A DNA stretch of 64,000 bases, taken from positions 170,987,104-171,051,103 of the forward strand of contig NC_073693.1 of NCBI RefSeq assembly GCF_029784155.1, written 5' to 3'. The notes under the pieces were generated by a model, which made no database searches, had not been told where the DNA came from, and saw only the letters and a list, made by a program, of their open reading frames with translations. The stretch is from Uranotaenia lowii. Taxonomy: Eukaryota > Arthropoda > Insecta > Diptera > Culicidae. Position 1 is the first letter of the stretch. Every line of letters starts with the position of its first letter. The position numbers and the translations under genes were made by a program. Below, in pieces: positions 36,101 through 47,418 of this stretch.

Positions 36101-38723
36101 ACCTTCTTCAATGTTTGATTTTGTGCGACGTAAAATATTTTCGTTCAGATTTCTGAACTGAAAAGATAATTAACAAATTTCGTTTAAAACTTATTTTAAA
36201 AAAGCATTGTTGAAGGAAGAGGAATTAAAAGGATGAGCTCCGGGGTTTATCGTTTATTAAATTTTTAACGCAATGTAATATAGTTTCTCTACTAATCATG
36301 TACATATGTATAAGTTCCACTTCGCAGGATTAAACTTCAACATCGTCAACAAACTGTCACTGTTTTTTTTGACGGGCTTAGCCAATTTCTATGTCACATA
36401 ACGCTGTTCATAGGTCGTTTTAAGTTGTTCGAAATTAAAAATGCATGTTTTAGAATCGTGTTAAGCATCCGGCATCCGAAATCCGGAACGATGTTTGTTA
36501 GGACATTTGATCAATCGCGTCATTCAAAACCGGTATGTTGCCATATGTATTGTGTGAGTACTGTTGCGCAGATTTCGTTACCTACTTACCGTGTTCGTTC
36601 GACTTTGGACTGATGTCATGATTCTTTGTGGAATTGGAACGATCAATCCGTTTTTGTGTTTCTTTGGAAAGCCGGCCGAAAATAGCTTAAAGTCACATGT
36701 AAACATCACAACCAAAGGCAAGGAAAACCAATCAAAAGTCGCAAAAGCCCAAATAAAAACGTTCAAATCAAGTTACGAAAATTTCATAGTGAAGCAAAAT
36801 ATTGATTACCATAAATGTAATTTGTTGTATTTTAAGGTACTTTATAATCGTAAGAGAAATGGCATTTCTTTTTTCATTTGCGGTAAAGAAATAATGATCG
36901 AAAGTGCTATATAGTTTAATCAACATTTTTTACACTTCTGTCATCATAATTATTATGGATCGTCTTCTTCAACCCCTTTCGTGTGTATTGTAAAATATTG
37001 TTCCCCAAATTGTGGCGGGCGAGATCGAAAGAGCTAACAAAAGGTGTACAATTTTTAATTTCTCATTTGTTGTTGAAAGAAAAAGTACATTGTTGGTGAG
37101 ACAATGGGAAAAAGAGAGAATAGAAACGATTGGTTCGTCGTCATTAAGCCATTTTTATTCGATCATACATGAATTAATTCTCTTAAAACAATCTCTTTGA
37201 TGAGTTGCAACAGTTAAATATACGACTTTATTTGTGTTGAACAACGTTGAATGATTGCAACTCAAGAACGAGAAATGATGAAACCGGATAAAGAGAGCGA
37301 TAAAAACAATGAAACAAGTGTACATAAGAAACCGAGAAGCAAATAACTAAATATAAGTAAATAAGTGATATTTTTCAGTAGTTTCAAAACGAAAATATTT
37401 AGTGTGTAAGCAAAGGCGCGCAGGCGAGCAATTGAATAGATGAAAGAAAGAGATAAGCTATTTTTATGAAAATTTATATCTGTAACCCATATATGCGTAG
37501 GGATGCGAGAGTGAGTCTGAAATAGTCGATCAATGTGAATATTTTCGTTCATTTAGAAATGTCTTCTAGCGAAAATTAGATCAAAATGGTCAACAGCTAA
37601 ATTTACATCCAGAAAGTCGATTGGTTCTGACCACTAACTTTGTGTAGAAAAATCTATAAATAATAAACCCTTTTATTCCGGAAGCGAAATAGAACGATAC
37701 GAAACTATATTGATCAGTCAACCGAAGGCTCCTGTCGAATAAAAAAAACAGTTCTCATAGTTGTTGATATGAAATTGAAATCGAATATTTCCTTTTATCA
37801 CACATCAGTCTGAGTTGCTTTTAAGACTTATTCGTATTGTATTTAAACATATTATAGAAATATTATCGATAAAAAGAAAGTACTAAATGTTTTGGCATCA
37901 AGTAAGATATTCATTGTTTGCATCTTAATGTTCTAGCTTTTTAAAACGGAAATCCACCGTGAATGGGAAAAGCAGTTTTACTGCGAGCATAATCAATCCG
38001 CTCATTTACTGGCTTTTCTGATGCTTACTCGAAGCGAGAAGGATATATTATATATTTACGAAATATCAAAACAAGAAAAAAAAACTACTCGTGCAAATAG
38101 AACAGAAAACATCTAAATTGATTCATCAATAAGAAAGCCAGGCTTTCGTTGTGCAAGAATATATTTAATATATAAAAGTGAACCGTTGAGTACATAAAAT
38201 AATTTTAAATCCAACCGCTTATTACTATTTATCTATTGAAAAAAGCTTGATATTTTATCTCGTGAGCTGAAAAGCGATCCAACACACTAACTGCGTATCA
38301 TGAGAAAAAACACAGAAATTCACTATAGATTGCATCATTGAAAGTAACCGAATTATTGCGAAGAACATTAACCAATGAATTTTCGTGACGGCAACCAATC
38401 GTTTCGTTCGACAATTGAGAGAGAAAAAAATAAATCAAAGATTCAACCCGAGAGGTGAGGAAGTGAATTGAAAGTTATAGCTTACAATTCTGCTATGTGC
38501 ATATAAAATTTAAGGAAAAAATAAACGTACGTTCCTGTTACAAAAATGAATTAGCTCGTTTGTTCATTCCTTATTGCGCTCCGAACAATCCGAAATTCCT
38601 ACCTTAGAATTTGTGTCTCTTTCCCGGTTCTCCTTGACGAATTCTGTCCCGCAGACCAGAAGACCTCGACGATCTTTCGCGGGTTAGAGGTAGGTAAAGA
38701 AAATGCCTTAATCGAACATTTAA
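33110..38723. other. 5.6 kb AT-rich, repeat-poor, no gene identified
   Basis: No long frame, tandem array or TIR pair. The evenness suggests either a very long 3' UTR of the KLF gene or a constrained intergenic block. At about 38597-38680 the minus strand has a frame (including CGTEFVKENRERD) followed by an AAG|GTAGGA donor-like site, which could be a small exon. Support is too weak to call one. Confidence 0.35.
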
Positions 38724-38731
38724 GGTGTAGG

Positions 38732-39929
38732 TAGGCTTACCAGAATAAAATTTTGGGAAGTAGGACATTTTGATCAAAGTACTATGAAAAAGTAGGACGT
38801 TTTTGAATCTGAAGTAGGACGAAAAGTAGGACGCTTTATTTTGAGATTTTTATTTAAAAAAAAGTTTTTACACAAATTTTCAATAAGATGAGATGATATC
38901 ACAACGAATTAAGATAAAAATGGTATTTTTCACATTTTCATGTAATTCTGTTTTTTGAATTCAATATTTTATCATTAGTATTTATATTTATGAAAAAAAG
39001 AAGTTATTCTTGTCTGGAGCATACTTCTCTGAAGAGCCGTTTTTTTCTAGCAACTCTTCATTTTTCAACAAATATGGAACTCAAAACATGAAATATTGCA
39101 GTAAGATAATCGCTCTCACTGTGTCAATAAGGAGTTATCCGCGTTTCTTGGTCCACTTCTTGGCATCCTCTCTACATTGGCGTTGTGAACCGAAATTGTG
39201 AAGAAATATTCAGCAATCATCAGCAGCTCGGAGTGATCGGTTAATTGATTTGATTGGATAAACAATTTCCTTTTTCATGAGTTAGTTTGTTCCTGAAATA
39301 ATCTTGTTGCTGCGCAATGAACGAATTTAGGCAACTAAATTGATCATACGGTTTGATCTCGTTGATTTCAATACCTTTGTTCGCTAAAATTTTCACACAG
39401 TTCTCAAGCTGCTCGAATTTGAAACTATGTGGCAAAGACGGCCAATCGAAGGGCTCGAAATTACTCAATAAGCCAAACCATTTGCGAATATAATCCAGAG
39501 AAGGCTTGCAGATTTGGCAAACCTCCTCTATCACTTTTTCCGTTTCCGATGGGATATTAATTTTTTCCAGAAGGGCCTTCACTTTCATTGGCAGCAACCG
39601 ATCGTGAAGACGATTTTCCAAAAGACGTGCAGGATTTTCCAAAGAGTGAATAACTTCTATCTGTGAATTATATTCGCGCTCAACCGAGGCCATACTACTA
39701 TGAAAAGCATTCATCAATGAATGCGTAAACAAAAGATACACAGCGCCAATAAGGATTACGTGAAAAATGGATCAAAATAATAAAAAAAACCGCGAATTAA
39801 AAAAATCTACAAACAAGATAACGGTCCTATACGTAAAAAGTAGGACAATTTGGGTCCAAAGTAGGACGGTAGGACAAGGGTTAAAAAAGTAGGTCATGTT
39901 CTACCAAAGTAGGACGTCTGGTAAGCCTA
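38732..39929. mobile_element. hAT transposon with perfect 12-bp TIRs and 8-bp TSD
   Basis: TIRs TAGGCTTACCAG (38732-38743) and CTGGTAAGCCTA (39918-39929) are perfect, and GGTGTAGG directly flanks both sides (38724-38731, 39930-39937). Both ends carry clustered AAGTAGGAC motifs in the same orientation, about ten in all. It contains a transposase relic on the minus strand. About 1.2 kb, internally deleted relative to an autonomous hAT. Confidence 0.93.
39241..39714 (-). pseudogene. hAT-like transposase fragment
   Basis: About 157 codons from the ATG at 39714 (MNAFHSSMASVEREYNSQIE); the frame continues 9 codons upstream. Parts such as LHDRLLPMKVKALLEKI and LDYIRKWFGLLSNFEPFDW look like the helical middle of hAT transposases. 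The zinc-finger N-terminus, the catalytic core and the C-terminal dimerisation block are not visible, so it is a remnant. The assignment leans mainly on the hAT TIRs and target duplication around it; the sequence likeness is from memory. Confidence 0.6.
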
Positions 39930-39961
39930 GGTGTAGGTAAGTGTGAAACACTGATATATAC

Positions 39962-40818
39962 TACACCGAAAGAATTCTTCACATGAACGCTACGTGAAAA
40001 TGTACATGGATTTTTGCCACCATGAAAATCACGTGAAACCTACGTGAATTTCAGGTAGCAAACAGAGCTAGCGCAGCAAGCAGAATTCACGTAATTTTCA
40101 TATGAGTTGTATATGAAAATAACGTAGGTCGAATGTGAAAAGGGATGCGCTCTGCTACATGCGGTTCACTTAGATTTAATTGATATATAAACGTAGTTGA
40201 GTTTTTCGGATCTTATGAATAAAAAATGTGTTGCTTTTGCATGCAGGACTTTTTATTTTTTCTAAGACATAGTGTCTTTTTGTTTTCAATGGAGACACTT
40301 TTTGTACACTTCACTTCACATACCTAACACACCGCATCAAAGATGGCATTTGGGTTCCCTCCATAGTGATTGCCTGGTCGTCCTAGCAGCCCCATTTCCG
40401 AATTCTGTTAAAATAACAAAGAATGTAAATAATGAACACAACAAAATTTTAACTACTTACCGAAAATCAGCTTCTTCATCACCTAGAACTTCTCTTTCCG
40501 ATAGCACTAACTGTTGGATCCGCGCCATATTGAGAAGTGTATTCCGTCACATAGATTTTACGTGAATAACTTATTCAGAGCTACGTGAACGTCACATAGA
40601 ATACACCAAATCCCTTTGTACTTGGTGGATCACTGGATTTTCACGTAAATCGAATGTGTCTTCGTTTTGACAGCAAACAGCCATGTGAATTTCACGTACG
40701 AATCAAGTGAATTTGTATTAGCTTCGAAGTGATTCACGTAAGTCGGGCAAAAATTCACGTAGTGATCGCCTACGTGAAAATCCAGGTAAATTTAAAGTTT
40801 TGATTTCGGCTGAGTGTA
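39962..40818. mobile_element. TIR element with CAC..CCGAAA ends and TTCACGT motifs
   Basis: The right end on the minus strand reads TACACTCAGCCGAAATCAAA and the left end reads TACACCGAAAGAATTC, the same sequence lacking TCAGC. TA is at both borders. Subterminal regions hold at least a dozen TACGTGAA / TTCACGTA palindromic motifs. About 0.85 kb; no transposase. Its ends and architecture resemble the element at 52361-59421. Confidence 0.75.
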
Positions 40819-41052
40819 GATATATATGTAGTGTTTCTGATTCTTCGAAGAACTGCTTCACGTTACTTATCCCGTAACATGTGGAAAAAAGCTTTCAACA
40901 CGATCGTATACATTCAGAATTACAAATCCATGTTCTAGAAACTTGTTTGCAATTGAAATACCTTACAAACTTTTGAAAGACAGTATTAAAAATAGACTCG
41001 ACTAGCTGACCCGGCAAACTTTAATGAATCTTTGAATTTCGCAAAAAATATG

Positions 41053-42031
41053 TAGGGGAGAATGAGGATACTTGATCCCTGGGGATACTTGATTCCTTAG
41101 CTATATCTCGAAACTGGAATGTCTTACAAAGATCAAATGTTCTAGAAAAATGTGCCAAAATTAGCAAAATAACAATGCTTGTAGTTTAAAAATTTTTTAA
41201 CAAAATAATTGTTTGAGTAATTGAACTTTGTTTGAAAAATTTCACAACATGTAACTTGAAGATCTTTTTTCATCACTTTATAATGTTCCTTACATGGGAA
41301 AATTATAAAAAAAATATTTGTTCCAATGTATCAATCGTTCGAGCGTAAAATGAACTTCATAATGTCATATTTTCAAAGCAATGGAAAACTCTCAACTTTT
41401 TTCAAAAAAAGTTTTCTAAAATGTTGATTATGGGTACAATTGATCCCCTAGAATTGGGTACAATTGATCCCCCTTCCAAACGGCATATTCTTCTTCTGAA
41501 TTGATCATTATGATTGCTGATTACGAAATTACTAATATTTATCCAAAAAATAATATTTATCAAACATTTGTATGAAGAAAAGAACAAAAATAATTAATTT
41601 TCTCTTTATTATAAAAATAGCGCCTTTAAGTATGCAATGTTATTAGCGTTGAGACAAAGTTATAGAATTTTCTTCTTAAGTCTGCTATAAATTGTGAAAT
41701 GAGAACAAACATGACCAAAATAGTCAATTAACATTCTATCTTGGGGTTTTGTTTGATTTTTATACAAGGATTAGGGCTTCCTGAATAAAAGATCAAGTCT
41801 CCTTCAAAAGGGGATCAAGTCTCCCCTAACTTTAGAAAAATCGCAATTTTTTTACTCCCACGAAAATGCTTCTAGTTCATCAACGGGTTCAAGTATCGTT
41901 CTAATTTTTAGAGCATAGACACTTGAAGTTACAAGCTGTCAGAAAATGTCAAAGACGGCGAGTTGCAAAATTTTTCCAAAAAGATATGGTGAAAATAAGA
42001 AAAGGGGATCAAGTATCCCCACTCTCCCCTA
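41053..42031 (-). mobile_element. Copy D of the TA-flanked MITE
   Basis: About 0.98 kb, reverse orientation, both ends intact. The inverse match continues a few bases outside the TA: ATATGTAGGGGAGA at the left, TCTCCCCTACATAT at the right. Insertion may have been into a palindromic target, or the TIR is longer in this copy. Interior as in copies A-C. Confidence 0.85.
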
Positions 42032-42179
42032 CATATAGATAACTACCGTTCCAAGCATAACTGTCCCTTGTGACTTTTGGGTCGTTTTCACTTTTTTCTG
42101 GAAACGGTCTTTTTAGTGGTAGCTTTCGAATAACAACACAAACAAGTTCTATACTTTGTTCTGAACTTATACCTACATG

Positions 42180-42340
42180 GAATGTATCTAATATTCAAAT
42201 AAATTGAATTAAATTTTATTTAAAAATACATTAAAATAATAGTTGTATTCGGCAACACTGAAGACAAATAAAATTAAATAAATTTCTATGTCAACGGTTG
42301 TTATTTCGGCAACATTAGACAAAACAAACAATCAAAAGTC
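42180..42340 (+). repeat. Left half of a dispersed repeat also present at 46500-46640
   Basis: Shares GTTGTATTC...CAACACTGAAGA(C/T)AAATAAAAT and GGCAACA.TAG.CAAAACAA with 46530-46625. The repeat is interrupted here by the hAT at 42349 and resumes at 45031. Confidence 0.7.
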
Positions 42341-43141
42341 AGTCAGTCCAGAGATGCCAATGTGCCTGATCTTTCAGAATTTACCTGATTTTGGAAGGTC
42401 CAGCCTGATAACCTGATAAGCCTCGTTTTTTCTATGATTTTTGAAAGTAAGCCTGATTATTTGGTTTTTATACAAAATTTTAATGTTTCAGTAAAAAGAA
42501 TTCTGTACAGATCCGTTAAACATCAATAGAAATTCAGTGCTTGTTCGTCGTTATTCCAACCTTGAACTCAATAACTTCAAACTCTGTAGGATTAAAATCT
42601 TCTATTGTTGTTTTATAACTGGTTTTAATTTTGGCATCCTGAACTCGAATTTTTTATCAAATTTTGTCTATCGCATCCAGTTTTGCTGATAAGGCTTTTA
42701 AAACAACAGTTTTAAGATAAATGAATGATTGATATCTTTTTATTATTTTTTACTTCTTTGTTGAACACTTTTAAGCTTTTCAACTAATGCCTAATTCAGT
42801 TCTAACAGAACGAGAAAAAAATAAAAAAATGACTTAAATTTCTACATCTTCAACGTCAAAATTCCTTCCGATCTTCAATTAATGAAATCATGTTTTTTCT
42901 TCAGTTTTACCGAAAGAGTGAACAAATTTCTTAATGATTTTTTACCATCTTTCAAAAGTTAATTCAAAAACCAGAGGTGGTAGGAAAAAATTATTTGATA
43001 TTTTCATTACACCTTCAAAATAGTCAAAACCTATTATAAAATGTTTGTCTCCTCGGGAAAATTTGAATATTTTTGCCTTTATCTGAGTCAATTAGACATT
43101 TCTAAAATACAAGTTGCTTTATATGCAAAAGTACTTGTAAG

Positions 43142-43523
43142 CAAGGTTGCCGAAAAAAATTCTTTGTTTTTGAAAAAAAAATCTCAATTTCTGTAATTTT
43201 ACCCAAAAATTCAGTGATGGTTTTCTGTGATGCTTTTTCCTTTATTTTCTTAGAAAATTCATAATAAATTGGGTCTTTTTTGCATTTAAGTTTGGCAAAA
43301 TCAATTTAAATTACATATCCCATCATAATTTTGTAATTTAAGGTAAAAAAATCTAAATTTTGTATTGGCTTAAAAATCATAATTTTGGAAATCGATTCAA
43401 AATTAAAGAAATCTATGAAATTGAATTTTTCAAAATTCTGTGTTCTGTGACACAGATTCTGTGATGAAAATTTGCTCAAAATTCTGTGAAATTACAGATT
43501 TTTCTGTGATTTCGGCAACCTCG
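43142..43523. mobile_element. Small hAT-type MITE (382 bp) nested in the 42349 element
   Basis: TIR CAAGGTTGCCGAAA against, inverse, CGAGGTTGCCGAAA. Flanks CTTGTAAG (43134-43141) and CTTGTAAT (43524-43531) match in 7 of 8 positions. The interior repeats the string TTCTGTGA in both orientations. Confidence 0.7.
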
Positions 43524-43587
43524 CTTGTAATTAAATGAAAATTTACTAAATCTACAATATAACTGTTAGATATTAGGAAACTTCTTA

Positions 43588-44359
43588 TACAGTCCCCCCA
43601 CAATCATGGGTCACACACAATTATTAGTCACCGATCATTAGAACTGCTGATATCTACTCTAAACCAAAAGAAATTATATCATATTATTATTTTTAGTTAA
43701 TCGGCAATATCATCAAAATGCATTGAAAATATTATTTGTGCGTTTGATAACAGTAAAATTGCTGTTTGAAAAGTTTTTATCAAAGTTGAACTATAAGCTG
43801 TGGAACTATCGCATAAAATTCCAATGTTATAAGGTTGACATCTGAGCGAATGAAATGCGAAAATTCAATAATATTTAGCAAAATAAAAGTAACCCATAAT
43901 TTTGTTATAGAATCCACCAAGTTCCACACAATCATGGATCACTTTTTCGCAAGCAAAACAAAACATTTCTTGGTTGCTAGCTCAACCCAATTGCCCCTTG
44001 AACGTATACTAGCAAAGAATGCCCCTGAATGTTTGCCAGAAACTTGTTGATTTTCATGTTGATATTCGGGTGTTGCCATGGCCTTCTATGTGACTAATAA
44101 TTGTGGGCAACATGACTAATAATTGTTACAAGCTTCAATTTTGACCAATAATTGTGGTTTTGAAAAACGTTGATTGTTTCGGTAAATTATTTTATTTTTC
44201 AACAAAATTGGAAACAAAATCATGTTTGAAATCAAAGAGGGATCATTTAATGACTGAAAATCGTGCAAAGCTTGATGTTTGGTCCACTAACACCCGAATG
44301 AACGAACATTTTGTGGTGAAATGATACGTTAAGTGACTAAAGATTGTGGGGGGACTGTA
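43588..44359. mobile_element. Mariner-type MITE with TACAGTCCCCCC ends
   Basis: The left end TACAGTCCCCCCACAATC (43588-43605) is exactly inverted at 44342-44359. The TA dinucleotides at the borders fit a TA target duplication, and CAGT...ACTG ends fit Tc1/mariner. The interior repeats TGACTAATAATTGT(G/T). No transposase. Nested in the 42349 hAT. Confidence 0.85.
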
Positions 44360-45030
44360 TAAAGCTTGACGTTTTTCGGAAAAAAACATATCATGTTTTC
44401 GCCCAATAATCACTCAATTTCATAATTTCATTGATTTTCGGATTGATTGATTTGTCTTACAAAGTCTTAATCTTCGGCAAAGGCACTTTTTATGAAAATT
44501 AATTGAATAGAGGAAAATAATGAAAATAATCGTTCACATTTCTATACAAATCGGAATTTTTGAAGTTTATAAAATTTTTCTTGCGTATCTTTTGCTATAA
44601 AAACTTGTGAAATCTCCCACATTTAAACTCAACTTTGCGAGAACTACTTTGAAGAATTTCTGCAATAGGCTTTGATTAGTATGTCACATATTAAAGTTCG
44701 AATAAAACAAGTCCAAAACGGTAAATTTTCAAACAACTTCTGAATCGAACATCACCTATTTGAGAAACGCTACATGTCTTCAGTTTAACGTGTGATAGCT
44801 GATCCATCTTTGATAGGAAATATGAATAAAAGGCATGAAAAAAAAAATCTCTTTTAAAGGTTGAAGTGGCAGTGACAGAATTATGAACGGTACTGTGTTT
44901 CAGTACCACAATATTTTACAACGATGACTAAAAAAGGCACTCACCTCGATCATTTTATGCTAGCCTGATTTATCCTGATTTTTGTTTTCAAGCTCCCTAA
45001 GTTTTGGAAAAAAAATGCTGGCAACCCTAA

Positions 45031-45125
45031 GTCAGTCAGTCATCTATGCTTGTGAGTGAAAGACGTGTCTGAGTAGGTAAATCTCTGAATTGAGATTCAT
45101 AAGAATCGTGAAATCTCGACAATTT
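45031..45125 (+). repeat. Right half of the interrupted dispersed repeat
   Basis: Matches 46636-46724 (TTGTGAGTGAAAGACGTG, TCTGAATTGAGATTCATAAG). Together with 42180-42340 it reconstructs the repeat split by the hAT. Confidence 0.75.
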
Positions 45126-45159
45126 GTGTGGTTGGTCTTATTCTACCAGCGAGCGCAGT

Positions 45160-45960
45160 TTGTCAAGGCTGCTGCTACGGAAAATTTATTTCTGATTCAG
45201 ACTCCGGTAGAAAGACGGATTGGCACAGGGAGCACAGATTTTAAAGGCTGCTGCTACGTACAAAATTGTTTCTGATTCCGCCTCTGGAAAAAGGCAGAAT
45301 ATCTTTGGAAGCGTAGATTTTTAAGGCTGCTGCTGCTGTTTGTTTGTTTTGGTTTGGCTTTCTTGTGGAAAAAAACGGAAATGGCTAAAGAAGCGCAGAT
45401 TTCTAAGGATGCTGCTGATTGTAATGATTTGGCCTTCCTGTGGTTAAAGACGGAATCGTTTAGAAGCGCAGATTTTTAGAACTGTTGCGGCTGATTGTTT
45501 GCTTTGATTTGGCCATCCGGTGGAAAAAGACGGAATGGCTTTGGAAGCGCAGATTTTGAAGGCTGCTATTACTGATTGTTTGCTTTGGCCTTCCGGTGGT
45601 TAAAGACGGAATTGGCCTAGGAAGTGCAGATTTTTAAGGCTGCTGCTGCTGATTGTTTGTTATGATTTTGTTTTCCGGTGGAAAAAGACGGAATTGGCCT
45701 AGGAAGCGCAGTATTTAAGGCTGCTGCTGCTGATTGTCCGCTTCGATTTAGCCTTCCGTTGAAAAAAAGGAATTGGCATAGAAAGTGCAGATTTTTAAGG
45801 CTGCTGCAGCTGATTGTTTGTTATAATTTTGCTTTCCGGTGAAAAAAGAAGGGATTGGCTTTGGATGCGCAGATTTTGAAGGCTGCTTCTGCTGTTTTTA
45901 TTCTTATTTTGATTTAAATTTTTAAGGCTGCTGCTGCTGATTGTTTGTTTTGAATTGGCC
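45160..45960. repeat. About 80-bp tandem array, roughly 11 degenerate units
   Basis: Each unit contains AAGGCTGCTGCTGCTGATTG, a TTGTTT-rich part, CCTTCCGGTGGAAAAAGACGG and GAAGCGCAGATTTTT. Unit starts are near 45164, 45242, 45330, 45407, 45476, 45558, 45638, 45717, 45797, 45876 and 45927. Frames within it are repeat-driven and not a gene. Confidence 0.85.
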
Positions 45961-46239
45961 TTCTGGTTGGGAAGGCTGTTACTAAGAATACTATCATATT
46001 ATTCCGGCTCTCAGAGACAGGAATGCCAGGAACAGGTAAACAAAAACAGAACGACAGGAAAAGCACAAATTGGGAAGGCTTTTTTGAAGAATATTTTCGG
46101 ATTGGATGAAGAATATGGGGAAAGTTTTTGAAAATTTAAGATTTGAAAAGCTTTTGCAGATAATGGAATGAAGAATTGAGAAGAGGGATATTTGAAATAT
46201 ATATATTTGTTTTCTCATAGAATAACAAAAGTCTGTAAA

Positions 46240-46520
46240 TAAAAGATTCTATTGAGAATAGAGTTGAGAAGGAATGTAGAGATGAGATGCAGGATATGTA
46301 GAAATTGAATAAAATTTCTAGGATGAAGAATAAAGCTGTGGAATATGGAATAAAAATTAGGGATATCTGGTCGAAGACAGGCCATTTGTTGAATAAACTT
46401 TTGTTCTAGAGAAAAAAAAAAAACAAAAATCGTTGCGTAAAAAGTTTCAATTGAGAATAGAGGTGAGAAGGAATGTATGGATGAGATGAAGGATATGCAG
46501 AAAATAATGAAATTTAATCA
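46240..46520. repeat. Direct duplication of about 90 bp
   Basis: 46250-46330 and 46452-46520 share TTGAGAATAGAG.TGAGAAGGAATGTA, then GGATGAGATG.AGGATATG.AGAAA. A small A run (about 46413-46424) lies between them. Confidence 0.6.
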
Positions 46521-46720
46521 AAAATAAAATAAACTAATTGTTGTATTCTACAACACTGAAGATAAATAAAATCAAATGAATGGCTATGGAAACGTTTAGC
46601 ATTTTGGCAACACTAGGCAAAACAATCATAACAAATTCAGTCATTGATCTATACTTGTGAGTGAAAGACGTGCCTGAGTGAATCTCTGAATTGAGATTCA
46701 TAAGAATCGTGAAATCACGA

Positions 46721-46792
46721 CAGTCGTGTAGTCTAATGGCTAACGTGTCTGATTTATAAGCCAGAAGCCCATGGATCGAATCCCACCACCCT
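46721..46792 (+). ncRNA. tRNA-like pol III promoter sequence (SINE head)
   Basis: Contains an A-box-like TAGTCTAATGGC and a B-box-like GGATCGAATCCC at tRNA spacing. Between them, GTCTGATTTATAAGCCAGA can form a degenerate anticodon arm. The acceptor ends do not pair well, so it is not a functional tRNA gene. It is probably the head of a tRNA-derived SINE or a tRNA relic. It is absent from the related repeat copy at 45031-45125. Confidence 0.5.
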
Positions 46793-46852
46793 AAATCTAG
46801 TCTTGGACGTAAAATGAACACAAATAGATTCCAGATAAAGCTCATGAAACTA

Positions 46853-47113
46853 ATACCGTATTTGTTTTCTCCCCTCGTTCAGTAGTGCACTTAATCCGAT
46901 AAAAAAAAAACAAACAAAAATCGTGGCCAGTGTATTGCTATCTCACTCACTCACACGCTCCCTCGCAACACTGAGAAAATTTTCGGGGCACTACCGCCCG
47001 ATGGCAGTGCGATACTAGATCAAAACCAGTGCAACACTGTTCGGATAAACAAACAAGATGACATCACTTAGCGGTGCACCAGTGCAACATTCGGAATAAA
47101 CAAATACGGTATA
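46853..47113. mobile_element. MITE with ATACCGTATTTGTTT ends (about 260 bp)
   Basis: The left TAATACCGTATTTG and the inverse of the right end (TTATACCGTATTTG) match. The interior contains AGTGCAAC/GTTGCACT-type subterminal motifs. Non-coding. It directly follows the tRNA-like unit. Confidence 0.65.
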
Positions 47114-47289
47114 AGTAGGTACCTAATAAAGAAAGAACCAGCTTTAGGCTGAAAGTCTCAAAAATAAAGACAAAAAAATGAAAACAACAAAAAAAAACAA
47201 AAAAAAAATGAAGGAACCTAAATTATAAGCACCAACCAAACATTTTTTAATAACTTTGTACTGTTTATTCAACTGCTATAAAATAAATA

Positions 47290-47295
47290 TTTATT
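47290..47295 (-). terminator. Poly(A) signal of the LRIM-like gene
   Basis: AATAAA on the minus strand about 125 bases after the stop codon, in an AT-rich context. Distance and strand fit a short 3' UTR. Confidence 0.45.
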
Positions 47296-47418
47296 TTCAA
47301 ATACGTCAAATTACTTGTTAACAAATTATAACATTTGTCTGAGTTTCATTGGATCTAGGTTTTGTTCACAATCAGTCTTTATAGATTTATTTTTTGTTTG
47401 TACGGATTTAAACGAAAA

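Larger units (their letters stand above)
42349..45029. mobile_element. hAT-like transposon (2.7 kb) with nested insertions
   Basis: Ends CAGAGATGCCAATG and, inverse, TAGGGTTGCCAGCA; flanking 8-bp duplication AGTCAGTC (42341-42348, 45030-45037) within a longer AGTCAGTCAGTC string. CCTGAT motifs are clustered at both subterminal ends. The paralogous copy of its host repeat at about 46625-46650 lacks the insertion, confirming the boundaries. No transposase frame was found. Confidence 0.75.

Noticed and set aside
45160..45960. CRISPR-like regularly spaced repeat
   Set aside because: Eukaryotic context, degenerate 80-bp units without unique equal-length spacers; an ordinary tandem repeat.
46721..46792. 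Functional tRNA gene
   Set aside because: A and B boxes are present, but acceptor and anticodon stems do not pair properly; a tRNA-like relic is a better description.
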